Assembly: GCF_035046485.1 (NCBI RefSeq)
Contig: NC_085136.1
Span: 80,989,734 to 81,053,733 of the forward strand
Reading direction: 5' to 3'
Length of the DNA: 64,000 nucleotides
DNA from: Aedes albopictus
Taxonomy: Eukaryota; Arthropoda; Insecta; Diptera; Culicidae
Shown: piece by piece, positions 12,178 to 24,168 of the stretch
Numbering within the stretch: the stretch's first letter is position 1
Layout of the letters: every line of letters begins with the position of its first letter
Translations under genes and position numbers: made by a program
Notes under the pieces: generated by a model
Databases searched by the model: none
The model's input: only the letters and a program-made list of their open reading frames with translations
Told to the model about the DNA's origin: nothing

Positions 12178-13045
12178 TTAACCCGTATCGGCCTGAGTCA
12201 GCGCATATGAACTAAAAATGTCGCCGTTCAGCGAATACACAATGGATTTGAATAACTTTTTGACAGTACACTCGTACATATGTCTAGTTTGTAAAAGTGG
12301 ACAGAGAATGGTCGGAATGGTCCCTATGGCCGGAATTATTCCGGTGGGTCACTGGGTCAGATTCGTATAAAAAGGGCTGTTTTTCGGTACACAGAGTGTT
12401 TTCCATTATGATTCGCTATTAAACTCACTCTATTTTCACTAAAACTTATACCTCTGCAACCAAACATTGTTTCCACACAGTTTTTGACCGTTTAGGAATA
12501 ACTGGATGTGGCCACCGGACATAATCTCCGGAGGAACCTGCCACATACTGTATACTGGGGTACACAACCATAACCCAATTTTTGCTGCTCTATGTATTGA
12601 CTTTAGCGGTATGGTGTCTTGGAAGATTTTGTTATATATACTGAACTCTTTATTTTGGGATTTTCACTTTTGTAATTAATCCACCTAAAAGTGCGACAGA
12701 AATTCACTTTTTTCAAAAATGAAGATAGAGTGTTGGAGTCTTCTGCAAAGTTGTAGAAAAATGTACTGTTGGAAAGTTTGCCGAACAAACTATTACCTTA
12801 TTTGCTTAATTATAAGAGATATGTGTCGTTTTTCGTGAACGACGCTTCAAAATAGTTTTTTTCGTTATATCTTTTTCTGGGGATTTTTGGTAATTTTCGT
12901 GTGTTCTACAAAGTTGTTCTTTGTTATGAAATACATCTCCTTCTGCTTTTTTATCATTGGAATAACGCTCCAGGTGGAACAGAGCCTGCATCTCAAACGT
13001 AAATAGATTTTCTTAATGAGTCTTTGGAGAAATCCCTGGTGGAAG

Positions 13046-13509
13046 TAGCCTTTTCTTTTTTGATTAATTATTTTCGAAAAATACCAAGAAAAGCGGGATG
13101 AAGAAGAGGGCAAGTCCCTTGTCTTGTGTATTTACAACTGAGATTCCTACAAAAGTGCTGCTGTGAATCCTCCAGATATTTCTTTAAAATTTCTTGCTGT
13201 GATTCCTTCAGGGATTTCCAGTAGTATTTCAAGCGAAATTCCTGAAGAGAGAAATCTGGAAAAATCATTGGAAATATCTATAGAAATCCTTGGAGAAATC
13301 ACAGAATGGATTTGTATATGATAACGTGGACATACTTCTGGAGCAATCTCAGCAAGAATATCAGCATTTCAGCAGGAATTCTTTGAGACGTTATCCAAAG
13401 ATTTCTTCATTTCCCAAGAGATCCTCTTGACATTTTCGGCGGATTTCTCCAAGAGCTCCTTCAGGAGTTCCTCTAGGAATCTTCTAGGATACCTACCGTG
13501 ATTTCTGCA
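13046..13509. repeat. Degenerate 12-bp repeat inside TTAA element (left)
   Basis: Variants of the ATTCCTGGAGGA unit in mixed orientation (ATTTCCAGTAGT, GGAGAAATC, TTCCTCTAGGAATC). It separates the left arm from the reverse transcriptase remnant. Confidence 0.7.
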
Positions 13510-14598
13510 TTGATCCATTGTGTGTTGTTCTCAAAGTTATCCTGAATCGGATACAGGAGAAAATAGACGCGGCTCTCCAGCGGTAGCAAGAGGGTTCCGT
13601 GCCGAAAAATCTTGTGTTAACTATATTGTCACGCTCCGTATCATACTGGAGCAGGTTAACGAATTCCAAGAGTCCCTCTTTTTGATGTTCATTGAGTACA
13701 AAGAAGCTTTCGATCGTCTGAGCCACGAAATTCTGTGGGTTTCCCTGAGACGCAAAGGAGTTTCGAATAAAATCGTTAACCTCATGGAAGCGCAGTACGA
13801 GGCTTTTACATGCAGAGTCCTGCATAACGGAGCTTTGTCGGACCCCATCCGGGTAGTTTGGTACTATCACCGCTACTGTTTCTCGACAATAACATGGTGG
13901 GGGCGATTGACCGTGTACCAAATCGTAGGCTAGTTTGGCAGTCCATTGCAATGGAGCATACTAGACCAACGACGCTCTAACATGCAGAATAAGCTCGACG
14001 ACCAGACCGAGCGCTCCTCTACGGCGGGTCTACCATCAACGTCAGCAAGACCAAATCAAGACGGCTAGGACTGCTTTTCCGAATCTACGAAATATATGGA
14101 GATCCAATCAGTCAACGCATCAAAACTCGAATTTTCAATTCCAACGTGAAATCTATGTTGTTGTACGCCAGCGAAACGTGGTGCGTGTCAGCAGAGACCA
14201 TACAATAGCTACAGATTTTCATCAACCGATGTCTGCGGTTTATAATTCGGGCCTGGTGGCCTCACAACTGGATTTCGAATACTGAGCTCCATCGACGATG
14301 TCATTGCAAACCGATATCAACAGAAATTCGAGATCGTAAATGGAGAAAGTTGACCACACACCACGAAGGAACGGAGACGAAATCTGCAAGCAAGAGCTGG
14401 ATTGGAATCCGGCAGGACATCGCAGCAGAGACAGACCCAGGGGCCCGTGGCGATGACGCCTCAACAAGGAAATCAAAGAAGGCGAACCTGACCTGGGTCC
14501 AAGTCAAGGCTGAAGCCAGCAGCGGCCCAGGATGGAGATCATTTACGTTGGCCCTATGTACCCCCAGAGGTGATCATGACACAAGAGTGAGTGAGTGA
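13510..14598 (+). pseudogene. Dead non-LTR reverse transcriptase, second family
   Basis: An N-terminal piece reads GFRAEKSCVNYIVTLRIIL then FIEYKEAFDRLSHEILW and ALSDPIRV, i.e. reverse transcriptase blocks with the FIDYxKAFD-type catalytic segment in which the usual Asp is Glu. The region with the YADD box is deleted. A C-terminal piece follows with SMLLYASETWCVSAETIQQL, then a W-rich tail near 14340-14598 (KWRKLTTHHEGTETK). This tail resembles the one found on RTE-related elements of the worm F52C9.6 type. It differs from the family at 8280-9707. Several stops and shifts make it non-functional. Confidence 0.75.
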
Positions 14599-16856
14599 TT
14601 CTTGCAGAAGTTCCTTCTGTGATTGCTACAAGGATATTTAAAAGGTACCTCCAAAAATTCACCATGGAGATTACTCAAGAATGCGTGCTGAGTTTCCGCC
14701 AAGATTTTTTCATTTTTTTTTGTTTATAGAGACTTTACCCTGAAGAAAGGGAATCCGCCAAGATTACTTCATATGATTCCTACAGGAATTTCTTTCGAAA
14801 TTATCAAATAATTTCTTCACAAAGTCGCCCAGGGTTTTTTGCCGAATGCCTCTAGTGATTTTTCTCTGACTTTTTCTTCGTATTCTGGAAATCCTCTTCA
14901 AATTTCTTTGAGAATTCCTGTTGAAAGTGGTCCTGTGGTTTTTCCAGGCTTTCGTGGTGGGAATCCTACAAGAAGTGTTGCTGGAATTCTTCAAGCAATT
15001 CCTGCTAGAAATACTTCAGGAGGATTCCCAAGAGCAAAAACTGCAGAAACACCATCTAGAAGTGCTTGAGAATTCTCAGCAAGAATACTTGGAGAAATCC
15101 TAGTAGAAGTTCATGAATGAATCCGTGCAGGTATTTATAAGGTTATTCCAAGAAAAATTATTGGAGGAATCCTTGGGAAAATCCCTAAAAGGATGATCGG
15201 AGCAATTTGCGAAGGAATCCTAGGAGAAATCCATGGAGAAATTTCCATGAGAACCCATCAGACACTTCTAGAGGAATTACAAGAGGATTTCTCAAAAGAT
15301 TTGGGAAGCCTGTTGGGGTGTCTCTGAAAACTCTTCCTGAGATTCCTCAAAGGAATCTCTTGTAATTCTTCCAGAAATTTCTGCTATGAATCCTTCAGAG
15401 AATTTGTGAAAGATAACTCTAGGAATTTATTATTGTTCCAGTCATTACTGCTGAGATTCCTTCAGGAACTCCTACTGATTTTTTTTCGAATTCTAGAGAA
15501 ATGTCATGCATTTTCAGCATCTCCAATTATTACTGTTGAGAATCTTCCAGGAATTCCTGGATGATTTCCTGCAGGTGGGAAACTCAGAAAAAAAAAACCT
15601 GGAGGATTCCAGTCTGAAATTTATAGAAGAATCCCAGCAGGAGTCCAGTAGCAATTCCAGCAGTAGTTCCCAAAATAATCTTAAGAGGATTCCTATTAGG
15701 AGTACTTAGTTTCTAAAGAAATCGCTGGAGGAATCCCTGCAAAATTTTTTAGTGAAAATGTCAGAAGAGTTTTTGAAAGTATCCTTGCAAAAATTGCAGG
15801 GGCAATCTGAAGAATAAATTATAAAGGAATCATTGGAACTACAGGCGGAATTTATGAACAAATTTAGAAGGCAATATCTGAAAGTATCTATAGAGAAATC
15901 ACTGGAAGAACTACTACAGGATTTTTTAGAAAAATCCGTGTAGGAATTTATGAAAAAATACTTGGAGAAATCACTTGACAAATCACAGGAAGAATTCCTG
16001 GAGGAACTTCAAGTGGACTCCCTGGAAGAATCCTGGATGGTATCAGCAATCCCAGTAGCAATTCCTAGAGGAACCCAACAGGCATTCCGGAGACAATCCA
16101 AAAGAAATTTATGAAAACATTATCTTGGAATTCTTCAACAAATGCCTGATGGGATTATTTTAAATATTCTTGTTGGGATTGCTTCAAAGGTGCCTGCAAT
16201 AGTACCTTTACATATCCTTACAAGGATTTCCCCAGAGATTTATCTAAGGGGTCCTACAGTAAATCTTCTTGCTATGTCTCCAGAGATTTCTTCAAGAATT
16301 CCTTCAGGACAATGTCTTAGAATAGCAACAGATATTACTACTAGGACTTCTCCAGAAATTACTGCTAGGGTTTCTCAAGTATTTTCAGCTGAAAGAACTC
16401 CAGGATGATCTGCAGCGAGAGATACCTGCGTAATCCCAGCAAAAGTTCCTGATGGTTTCTATCAGAAATTTATAAATAAATCCCAGAAATATTCCTGAAG
16501 TAATACCGGTAAGAAATTCTAAAAGAATGTCAAGGTGATTTCCAATAGGAATTACTGGGACCGTTCTATGAACATTTTTGTAGTAATCCTCGTAGAAATC
16601 CTTGATAGAATCACAACAGTAAATACTAGCGTTGGCATGCTTCTCACTCTCCTAAATAAGCACGAGACAGAGACAGATGGAAGAGGGGGATTAGCCCTCT
16701 CCGTCATCCCGCTTTTCTTAGTATTTATCAAAAATAATTAATGAAAAAAATGAGAAAAAGGCTGCCTACGCTAGTGGTTGATATTGCAAAGGGAATACCT
16801 TCAATAAATTCTAGAGACCTATTATTATTCCAGGTATTTCTATAATATTCGTTCCA
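14599..16856. repeat. Degenerate 12-bp repeat inside TTAA element (right)
   Basis: Long run of ATTCCT/GGAGGAATTTC-type units with orientation changing along the stretch; CTTCAGGAATT-like units dominate at first, GGAGAAATCC-like units between about 15100 and 15300 and again near 15580-16130. Open frames here are repeat by-products. The last 120 bp, after 16660, are more complex. Confidence 0.8.
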
Positions 16857-17754
16857 TGCTTCCACCAGGGATTTCTCCAAGGACTCATTAAGAAAATCTA
16901 TTTACTTTTTCTCAAGTTGAGATGCAGGCTCTGCAAGGCGTTATTCCAATGATAAAAAAGCAGAAGGAGATGTATTTCATAACAAAGAACAACTTTGTAG
17001 AACACACGAAAATTACCAAAAATCCCCAGAAAAAGATATAACGAAAAAAACTATTTTAACGACACATATCTCTTATAATTAAGCAAATAAGGTAATAGTT
17101 TGTTCGGCAAACTTTCCAACAATACATTTTTCTACAACTTTGCAGAAGACTCCAACACTCTATCTTCATTTTTGAAAAAAGTGAATTTCTGTTGCACTTT
17201 TAGGTGGATTAATCACAAAAGTGAAAATCCCAAAATAAAGAGTTCAGTATATAGAACAAAATCTTCCAAGACACCATACCGCTAAAGTCAATACATAGAG
17301 CTGCAAAAATTGGGTTATGGTTGTGTACCCCAGTATACAGTATGTGGCAGGTTCCTCCGGAGATTATGTCCGGTGGCCACATCCAGTTATTCCTAAACGG
17401 TCAAAAACTGTGTGGAAACAATGTTTGGTTGCAGAGGTATAAGTTTTAGTGAAAATAGAGTGAGTTTAATAGCGAATCATAATGGAAAACACTCTGTGTA
17501 CCGAAAAACAGCCCTTTTTATACGAATCTGACCCAGTGACCCACCGGAATAACTCCGGCCATAGGGACCATTCCGACCATTCTCTGTCCACTTTTACAAA
17601 CTAGACATATGTACGAGTGTACTGTCAAAAAATTATTCAAACCCATTGTGTATTCGCTGAACGGCGACATTTTTAGTTCATATGCGCTGACTCAGGCCGA
17701 TACGGGTTAATGTCATTAAAAAGTGAAATGTCATGCAAAACAATACATTCAGAC

Positions 17755-17836
17755 TACACTGTCCCCACTCGCATAAAAGTCCCATATAAATGGGAAACCC
17801 AGCAAAGATTGGACTGTTATGCGAGGGGGGCAGTGA
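17755..17836. mobile_element. Tiny 79-bp MITE
   Basis: Inverted ends CACTGTCCCCACTCGCATAA and CACTGCCCCCCTCGCATAAC enclose about 30 bp. TA precedes the left end; AA follows the right. It lies 45 bp beyond the large TTAA element. Confidence 0.7.
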
Positions 17837-18941
17837 AGGTTTAGAAAGATTGGACATTACGAATTGCAGGAGCTGATTCGTGAAGCAGGAGTTGATTAAA
17901 ATATCGTAATACTGGAGGTCCTTTATCCGGTGGAGTATGATACTACATAGCTTAGCCTATACCCCGAAAGGGATTGCTATCGCATCCACTCGTACTAAGT
18001 TGATTTGCCGGTTGAAAAACGCCCTCAACCGTTCTATGGGCAGCTAGAGATGTCCTTCAAACTGGTATGTCCAAAACCATATTGCGCTGACTGGGGTAAA
18101 CTAGATCTGCATGTAGAACGTGACAAACATTCAGTTAAACTTGTCCTGTCCGTCCATAAACTATCGCCAAACAGTTATCTGTTCGTCCGTCGTGTCTCTT
18201 GACAAAAAAAACACGGTTTTCTTTTCAATATCGGGTGCACATAAATGAAGCCTTCGAACCTTCACAAAACAGAATAGTTTCAATTCACATAAGGGATTTT
18301 TCTATTATTGGCACTTCTATCCTTCTCCGTGCTTTTGTAGCTGACGAAATTTGCAACCGTGATGTTTCTGATGCTATCCAACGAAAATCTTCCGGCATAA
18401 TTAGAGGTTTAAAGGTAGCAAAACTTTACCATTTTCTGGTCAGCGGTAAGATCTGCAATACAGAATTGGGGTTGGAAGTGTAGCAGGATTGATAATTATT
18501 GAAACCAGGACTAAACCATTCGCAATATTCTGTGGGTTACTCACCGATCTTCATTCGCGAATCGTTCAATCGTTTGCGAATGTAAATAAACGAAATAAAC
18601 CGATCAACAGTAAACAATAATCAACACTGAATGACGGCAAGCAGCTTTCGTGCAGATGCGAGTGCTAAATGAGTGCCGTGGGTATGACTCGGCGAATGTC
18701 AAAAATCCGGTAGCTCACGAATGGCATTTGAAAGGAAAGATGTAAACACCGTTCTTGGAGTGCGTGCATCGTGTGTGAAAAGGGCACCGGCGTTTTTAAG
18801 CAGACACATTTCTCGGATACTTTTTCAAAACGACGTATAATACACGCCAACCCTATGTAGATACGTCGTTTTGAATAAGTATCCGAGATTTCTTGAGTTG
18901 CTCTCTGTCACTATCAATGGTAGGCAAACCACCAATTTTGA
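17837..18941. other. Unrecognised sequence, possible gene or element scrap
   Basis: Two adjoining plus-strand frames (18005-18202 and 18199-18483) have protein-like composition but no motif I recognise, and neither has a credible promoter or partner exon. From about 18530 the sequence has repeated GCGAATC and ATTCGCGAA words. I cannot assign it. Confidence 0.3.
18811..18888. repeat. Imperfect 78-bp hairpin
   Basis: TCTCGGATACTTTTTCAAAA plus CGACGTAT at 18811-18838 pairs with ATACGTCGTTTTGAATAAGT plus ATCCGAGA at 18861-18888, with a 22-bp loop. It resembles a small fold-back MITE. Confidence 0.75.
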
Positions 18942-19784
18942 TACACTGAACGAAAACCCCCGCCGTACGAAGAATGATTCTTCATTCGATGCGTTACAGA
19001 TCCGCAGAATCGGAATTTTGAATGATTTTGCAACAGAATTATTTGACTTCCTTCAAATAAATGAAAATCATTCTGTTATAAAACTAAAATTTACACAATT
19101 TATGAATGGTTTTTAGCTTGGGGTGTGTTGTGAATGGTTATCGTCACAAAACTATCGGAAAGTATTTACTGCCGTGCCTCATGCCGAAAATCATTCAACC
19201 ACCAAACTAAAATCCCCGCAACCGAACGAATGAATCATCATTCAGCCATGTGATCAATCGTCAAATCGATCGAATGATTTTCAAAACAATTACGATGGAG
19301 TTTTGTTTATCTTCGGTATGACAGTAGTTTTAAAACAAGCTGCAAATATTTCTTGCTAATCCCATTACGAATATCATTAAATTGTTGGTTTCCCTTTCAT
19401 TTAACTGTCGGCGCGCTATTTGTACTCGCAAAAAATGGTGGCGGTTGAAGTACTTTTTATTACTTTGTAGCGAAAAAGTCTCGCGATAGGGGAAATATTG
19501 AGTACCAAATACTCCTAGGCCACAAGAATATATCGCCTGTTGAGTATTCTAACACTTTCCGGTAAGTTCCTCTGGACTATTTTTTGATGCAACATTAATA
19601 TTTGTTTCATTTTTTAAATTCTTTCCAGAGAATCTCAGTGGGAATCCATTTCAAGTGGCATCAATTTGTGCAAGAAGGAGGATTATGTCGTGGAAATGGC
19701 AGTGATGCTGCGGTGTTTAACATTTGAAATAAGAGGTAGTAAAATAAAAACTAAATAATATTTGTTGTACACATTTTCTCATAA

Positions 19785-19897
19785 ATTCTGGAAAAATCTA
19801 ATATCACAACCGTTCCAACTAGTTTGAGTGAAAATCACATAATGGGATTATCTCTCAAATTAGTTGGAATGGTTGTGATATTAGTTTTTGCCAGAAT
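19785..19897. repeat. Hairpin, ~45-bp arms
   Basis: ATTCTGGAAAAATCTAATAT continues into CACAACCGTTCCAACTA and is mirrored by TAGTTGGAATGGTTGTGATA and CCAGAAT. The loop holds GTGAAAATCACATAATGGG. Probably a nested small fold-back MITE. Confidence 0.75.
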
Positions 19898-20121
19898 GTT
19901 TGAAAATAATAATTCAGAAGTGAAAAACTCGCATATAAACGATATTTGGTTTCGTAATTATTTTCATTTATTTCGCATCCGCTTTATTGGATGAGTTTTG
20001 AATGACCATCATCCTTTCCAATATTTGTTTTGATTTTGAATTGTATGAGTATAATGCTAACTTTGAATGATTTTTATATCTCTTGTTTTGATTCTGTCAA
20101 ATCGGTAATTGAATGATGGCC

Positions 20122-20284
20122 TAGGGAACGTTCAAAAATTACGTCCAACATTTGGGGGAGGGGGGGGGGTCTTGGAAAGCGTGACAGTACGTGTATTGGG
20201 TATAGGAAAATTGCGTGACACAGGGGGGAGGGGGGGTCTAGAAATCCCGAAAAACGATGGACGTAATTTTTGAATCTTCCCCTA
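20122..20284. mobile_element. MITE with TTCAAAAATTACGTCCA ends
   Basis: TA flanks GGGAACGTTCAAAAATTACG on the left and the complement of GGGGAAGATTCAAAAATTAC on the right. Two poly-G runs lie inside. TA duplication and end structure fit a Tc1/mariner-derived MITE. It interrupts the 1.4-kb element. Confidence 0.8.
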
Positions 20285-20366
20285 CTTCAAATCATCTTAT
20301 ATTAGGCATGGGGCTCGGATGAGGCAATTTTCATTCAATTTTTGGCGGGGATTTTTGTTCAGTGTA

Positions 20367-21067
20367 GGCTGACCGGCTGACTGCGATCCAAGTCAGCGTG
20401 TGCTCTGTTGAGTTACCGTCACTTTTCTTTTCTTATCACAATTGGGCTGATTGCGATGGCGGGTAGATATCACTGATAGGCCATTTTTAAAATTCGTTTA
20501 AAAATCAAAATAAATACAAGAATAAATATTTAAAGTGATGAAATTTGAATATGTGATACAGAATAACAAGTTTTGTATGTTAGTCATTAAACATTTTGAG
20601 TTTTGGCTTAAATCGCCAAAATATTAGTTCAGTTGCTATGATAGTGCTCTGGAGTACGGGTCAGTATCAAGCCGTTGCCGGTCACTATCATTTTGATATT
20701 GATCGGCCTACAGTGATAGTGACGGTGGTGCAAAATCAGTAGTCAACTGACATGACTGATATTTCGCAGCTCTGCGTATAACACGAGGGGCGATAAAATG
20801 CGAGGATCCGAAGCCCTGCGTTACACAGCCAATGTGGGGAAGGGGAAGGAAGTGATGATTGCAATCGTTTGTATCCATCTGAAGATGGTGCGGCACAGTT
20901 CGTTTGATTGCATAACTCATAGGAGCTATCTGCTGTGCAAGTATGAAGAGAAACGGTTTATTCAACCCGTTTCTGTTCTAGCGATGGCCATGAACATAAA
21001 CATGTGAATATACATGAGTTGTACGTGTAAAGAAGTGAAAGAAAATATATAGAAAGAGGAGGAAAGG
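20367..21067. other. Unique-looking spacer, no gene recognised
   Basis: Contains several GATAGTGAC/GTCACTATC words around 20640-20730 and short open frames on both strands at 20700-21007 with no recognised motif. Confidence 0.4.
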
Positions 21068-21140
21068 GACGGGCCAGGAATTGAACCCAGGACCTTCTGC
21101 ATACGAATCAGAAGCGGTAGCCACCAAGCCTGTCTAATAT
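21068..21140 (-). repeat. tRNA-like sequence, probable SINE remnant
   Basis: On the minus strand GGCTTGGTGGCTACCGC resembles an A box region and GGGTTCAATTCCTGG a B box, at the spacing found in tRNA genes. The anticodon arm (CTTCTG...CAGAAG) has an oversized loop and the acceptor stem does not close well, so it is not a functional tRNA gene. Probably a tRNA-derived SINE head. Confidence 0.45.
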
Positions 21141-22904
21141 GAAGGGAAGACGGATGTGCCCTCTAAATTGCGTTTCAAGATCAAAACATATAGAGGGACA
21201 GCAACCTCATGTCATCCTATATGGTACATACGAGCAAGTCATATCGATCAAACGATACCCCCAACCACAGTCCTAGAGTTGTTCCCCTATTAATCTTCCA
21301 CCTTGGCAATGACACCATCCCGCATAAGGGCATCGCGCCAAAGAAACCGAAAAGTTCACCTTCCTTGGGCCAGCTCGTTCGCCGCTCGTGCTTCCCGATT
21401 GCAATCAACCGACCGACAAGCACACTTATCAAAAGCATTGCCAAAACTCCCCTTTCTGCCAACGATGATGATGATGATGGTGGTGGTGCTGCTGCCGCTG
21501 CGCTCGTTCATGTAACTCGGATCGTCCGGAAGCAAATCGAGTTTTTTGCCTCGCTGCAAAATCCGATTCGAAGAACTGACATCGCAATGTACCTCAACCA
21601 ACATAGTACAGACAACGCAACGCAACGAACGGTTGTAGGTACAGGGTCGATGTTTCGATTATCCAATTGTGCTTCGAGCGCCAGCCAGGTTTTATTGGCA
21701 CCCAGAGCCTCGTACTTTAATTGAGGGTTCATTGCCAATTCCGTTGCTGGATGTTGCTAGCACCCATCATAGCTATGAACTCAACGCTCCAGGGGAAGAA
21801 GGTGAAGGAGGCGTTATGTTTGTTCTTGCACGTCTAATCGATCTATTGTCTTCAGCGGTGCCGGCAGCACCATTTGCGACAAATTCAAGGGTCAATCACC
21901 ATCTACGCTCATCAGCGAAGATTTTGAGAAACAAACAACAGCGAATATCATTGACCCAGTGACCGACACTTCCTGAAATGAGCAACTTCGAGCGAGCGAA
22001 AAACCAGTCTCTGTTCGGCGGCGTCCGTCGTAGTCCGTGTCGGTGTCGGCACGCATAAACAGATTCGATTCCGACCTTGGCACCCGAGTTGATCGTGTAA
22101 ATACAACTCGTTGGGCGATCGTCGTCGTCGACGTCAACTGCGCCATAAAAGGGAGTCCCCCCCTGAACATGAGAGCGTGTAGATCTTGCTGAGACTATAA
22201 ATTAGTGGCTAAGCGGTCATGGGCGGTCTTCTGTGGTACTGACCAGTCGCAGCCATCCTATGTTCCGGTCCACTGAGAAAAGCCATTGAAGCACAAGAAA
22301 CCAGAGCGCCATCATCATCTGCCTGCCCGACGGCATCCGGTGTCTGAGACATTATTTCAAGATGTGACCGTTGTTGGTTGTTGTCGTGTCGTCTTGAATC
22401 TTGATCGCCTTCATCCGGTTTGAGCTGGCTTGGAGCTTCTGTCTGATCTCGATTTATGGTCACCTTTGGAGCATTTATACGGCCAATAATGCGTACATAT
22501 AAGACGAAGCCATGACGAAGCGAGAGCGAAAAACCAATAACGCACGTGATAAATTTCCGAAGGCGACGAGAGGTGGAGTCGTGCGTCAATCCTTGAGTGA
22601 GGTGATAAGGAGAATAAGGTGAGACGCATCAATAGAGGGAAGCTTTTTGGTAGCTACCTTTTTAGCTGTTCAAGAAAGTGTATCGATTAAAGGCCAGAAG
22701 GGGGTTTTGAGTGCTGATTTGATTCGGGGACAAACCTTGAATACAAATGATGATATTTGTTCGAGAAGATTCATGCTCAAGCGACGATTTCCGTTGGGTG
22801 TCGATGGACATTAATTTTAATTAGAAGCTTCATTCAGATTCGCCGTAGAGGGGATATGGAAATCAATTATGGAGTAAAGAAATCTTGTTTTACCATTCTA
22901 CTCG
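21141..22904. other. Unique island, possible regulatory or UTR sequence
   Basis: About 1.7 kb free of the repeats that fill the neighbourhood, with higher complexity and GC. It contains a short ATG/GTG microsatellite at 21465-21490, GTCGTCGTCGACG runs near 22120, and open frames up to 171 codons on both strands (best 21209-21724), none with a recognised domain. The overlapping frames on both strands argue against coding. It could be a conserved non-coding island or an untranslated exon. Confidence 0.4.
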
Positions 22905-23570
22905 TACAGTATGCGGCAGGAAAAAATGCGAAAGTGTTTTTCAACTTCAAACCTCATTTTCGTCCATTTGACATTAACCAATCTATGTTTCAACGTTCCA
23001 TGATCTATAATAGGCTAGTTTTCTGAAAAGTTAATTAAAAAAATTCCCATTTTGGTCACTAACCTTTACAGGGCGGCGCCTGAAGATGAAGACAACCAGA
23101 ATTTTCAAACCGCAGAAAATCACACAGGTCGCTAAATTTCGCATCTGATAAAACAAATTTTTTGATTTTCTCTACAATATCATCAAATATATGTACTTAT
23201 TTTATCTGGTATGTGAAACTACATGGCTCTGGATCAGTGTGGTCTGGTTGTTCATCGAATTAGAGCTAATTTTGTTACTGTTATAGTCATTTTGTTTAAT
23301 GACCATTGGGCGCGCAGTTTATTGATATCCGCTTATTAGGCCTACATTATCACATGTTGAACATCAAATATGTTCATTTATATTTTTCTGTGCAAGAATA
23401 TAGACATTGACTGATACACTATCAAGAAAAAATAGTCATATATATCCCATATTTAGCGTGTAATAGTGCCTTGAACTTTTCGCATTTTTTCCTGCCGCAC
23501 CCTGTATATCCCATATTTAGCGTGTAATAGTGCCTTGAACTTTTCGCATTTTTTCCTGCCGCACCCTGTA
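22905..23570. mobile_element. TA-flanked mariner-type MITE with duplicated right end
   Basis: Left tip TACAGTATGCGGCAGGAAAA continues AAATGCGAAA; right tip is the complement, TTTTCGCATTTTTTCCTGCC then GCACCCTG and TA. The right end occurs twice (ending at 23504 and 23568). No transposase frame lies inside. TIR and TA duplication fit a Tc1/mariner derivative. Confidence 0.8.
23441..23568 (+). repeat. 64-bp tandem duplication of the MITE right end
   Basis: Two units of 64 bp, 23441-23504 and 23505-23568, both starting TATATCCCATATTTAGCGTG and ending CCGCACCCTG. They look the same base for base, which suggests a recent duplication. Confidence 0.9.
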
Positions 23571-23576
23571 AGTAAA

Positions 23577-23606
23577 ACCTAACCTGAACCTAACCCTAAC
23601 CTAACG
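23577..23606 (-). repeat. Short CCTAA (TTAGG-like) cluster
   Basis: ACCTAACCTGAACCTAACCC followed by TAACCTAACG: five or six imperfect copies of the insect telomere unit on the complementary strand, just outside the mariner-type MITE. Confidence 0.7.
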
Positions 23607-23870
23607 AACGATATTTCAAAGAGTGAAACATTCTGTTATGAATTATACTCCTCTGATAAAAAATCCCCAGAGACCACCCGGAACCCTCCAGAAACCTCCT
23701 GATACGCCCCTGAGACATCCTAGAACCCTCTGCAACACCCTGGGATCTTCTAAAATGCCCCTAAGTCCTCACGAAACGCCTCTGAAACTCTTGTAAACGC
23801 CTGAGGCTTCCTATTACCCCTTGAAACGCCCTTTTGGCCCTCTAAAATGTGACCAAGATGGCCTTGGACC

Positions 23871-24079
23871 CTCCAGAGCAGGAATGCCAGATGATTTTGT
23901 GATTTTTTGATTTTTTGTATCCCATACAATATTTTGTTGAAAAATCTGTATCTCATACATAAATAAAATGGCCCCACTTGCTCAAAAATCTGTATTCCAT
24001 ATAGAACGAAATCTGTACGGATGCTCAAAAATCTGTATAATACAGATAAATCTGTATATATGGCATCCCTGCTCCAGAG
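23871..24079. mobile_element. hAT-type MITE with perfect 8-bp target duplication
   Basis: CTCCAGAG occurs at 23871-23878 and again at 24072-24079. Between them the ends read CAGGAATGCCAGAT and, inverted, CAGGGATGCCATAT. An 8-bp duplication is characteristic of hAT elements. The interior repeats AAAATCTGTAT several times. A partial relative is near 30808-30870. Confidence 0.85.
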
Positions 24080-24168
24080 ACTGCCTGAAACGCCCCAAAG
24101 ATGCTCTGGAATCCCCTGAAACCCCCTGAGACTACCTGAAACCCCCTGAAACGCCTGTGACAACTCCT

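Larger units (their letters stand above)
12178..17710. mobile_element. 5.5-kb TTAA-flanked element with ~0.86-kb inverted arms
   Basis: Left arm 12178-13045 and right arm 16857-17710 are inverted copies. Both start TTAACCCGTATCGGCCTGAG and run through GCGCATATGAACTAAAAATG inward to a CCCTGGTGGAAG block. The arms differ at scattered bases and by a few short gaps. TTAA at both tips fits piggyBac-type insertion. Between the arms are degenerate repeats and a dead reverse transcriptase, and no transposase is visible. The near-match of the arms means either fairly recent spread or gene conversion between arms. Confidence 0.85.
18942..20366. mobile_element. 1.4-kb TA-flanked element with GAATGAT motif swarm
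   Basis: Both tips read TA then CACTGAAC and AAAA, CCCCGCC in inverted orientation, so TA is the likely target duplication (Tc1/mariner-like behaviour). The outer few hundred bases on each side are full of GAATGAT or ATCATTC. The middle has a candidate splice donor (CCGGTAAGT near 19559) and acceptor (TTCTTTCCAG near 19628), then AGTGGGAATCCATTTCAAGT and later AATAAAAAC near 19743. No transposase frame is seen. A hairpin at 19785-19897 and a MITE at 20122-20284 are nested in it. Confidence 0.7.

Noticed and set aside
12603..17285. Two nearly matching 61-codon peptides at 12603-12788 and 17100-17285
   Set aside because: They are the same part of the two inverted arms of the TTAA element, and I see no coding signal beyond the duplication.
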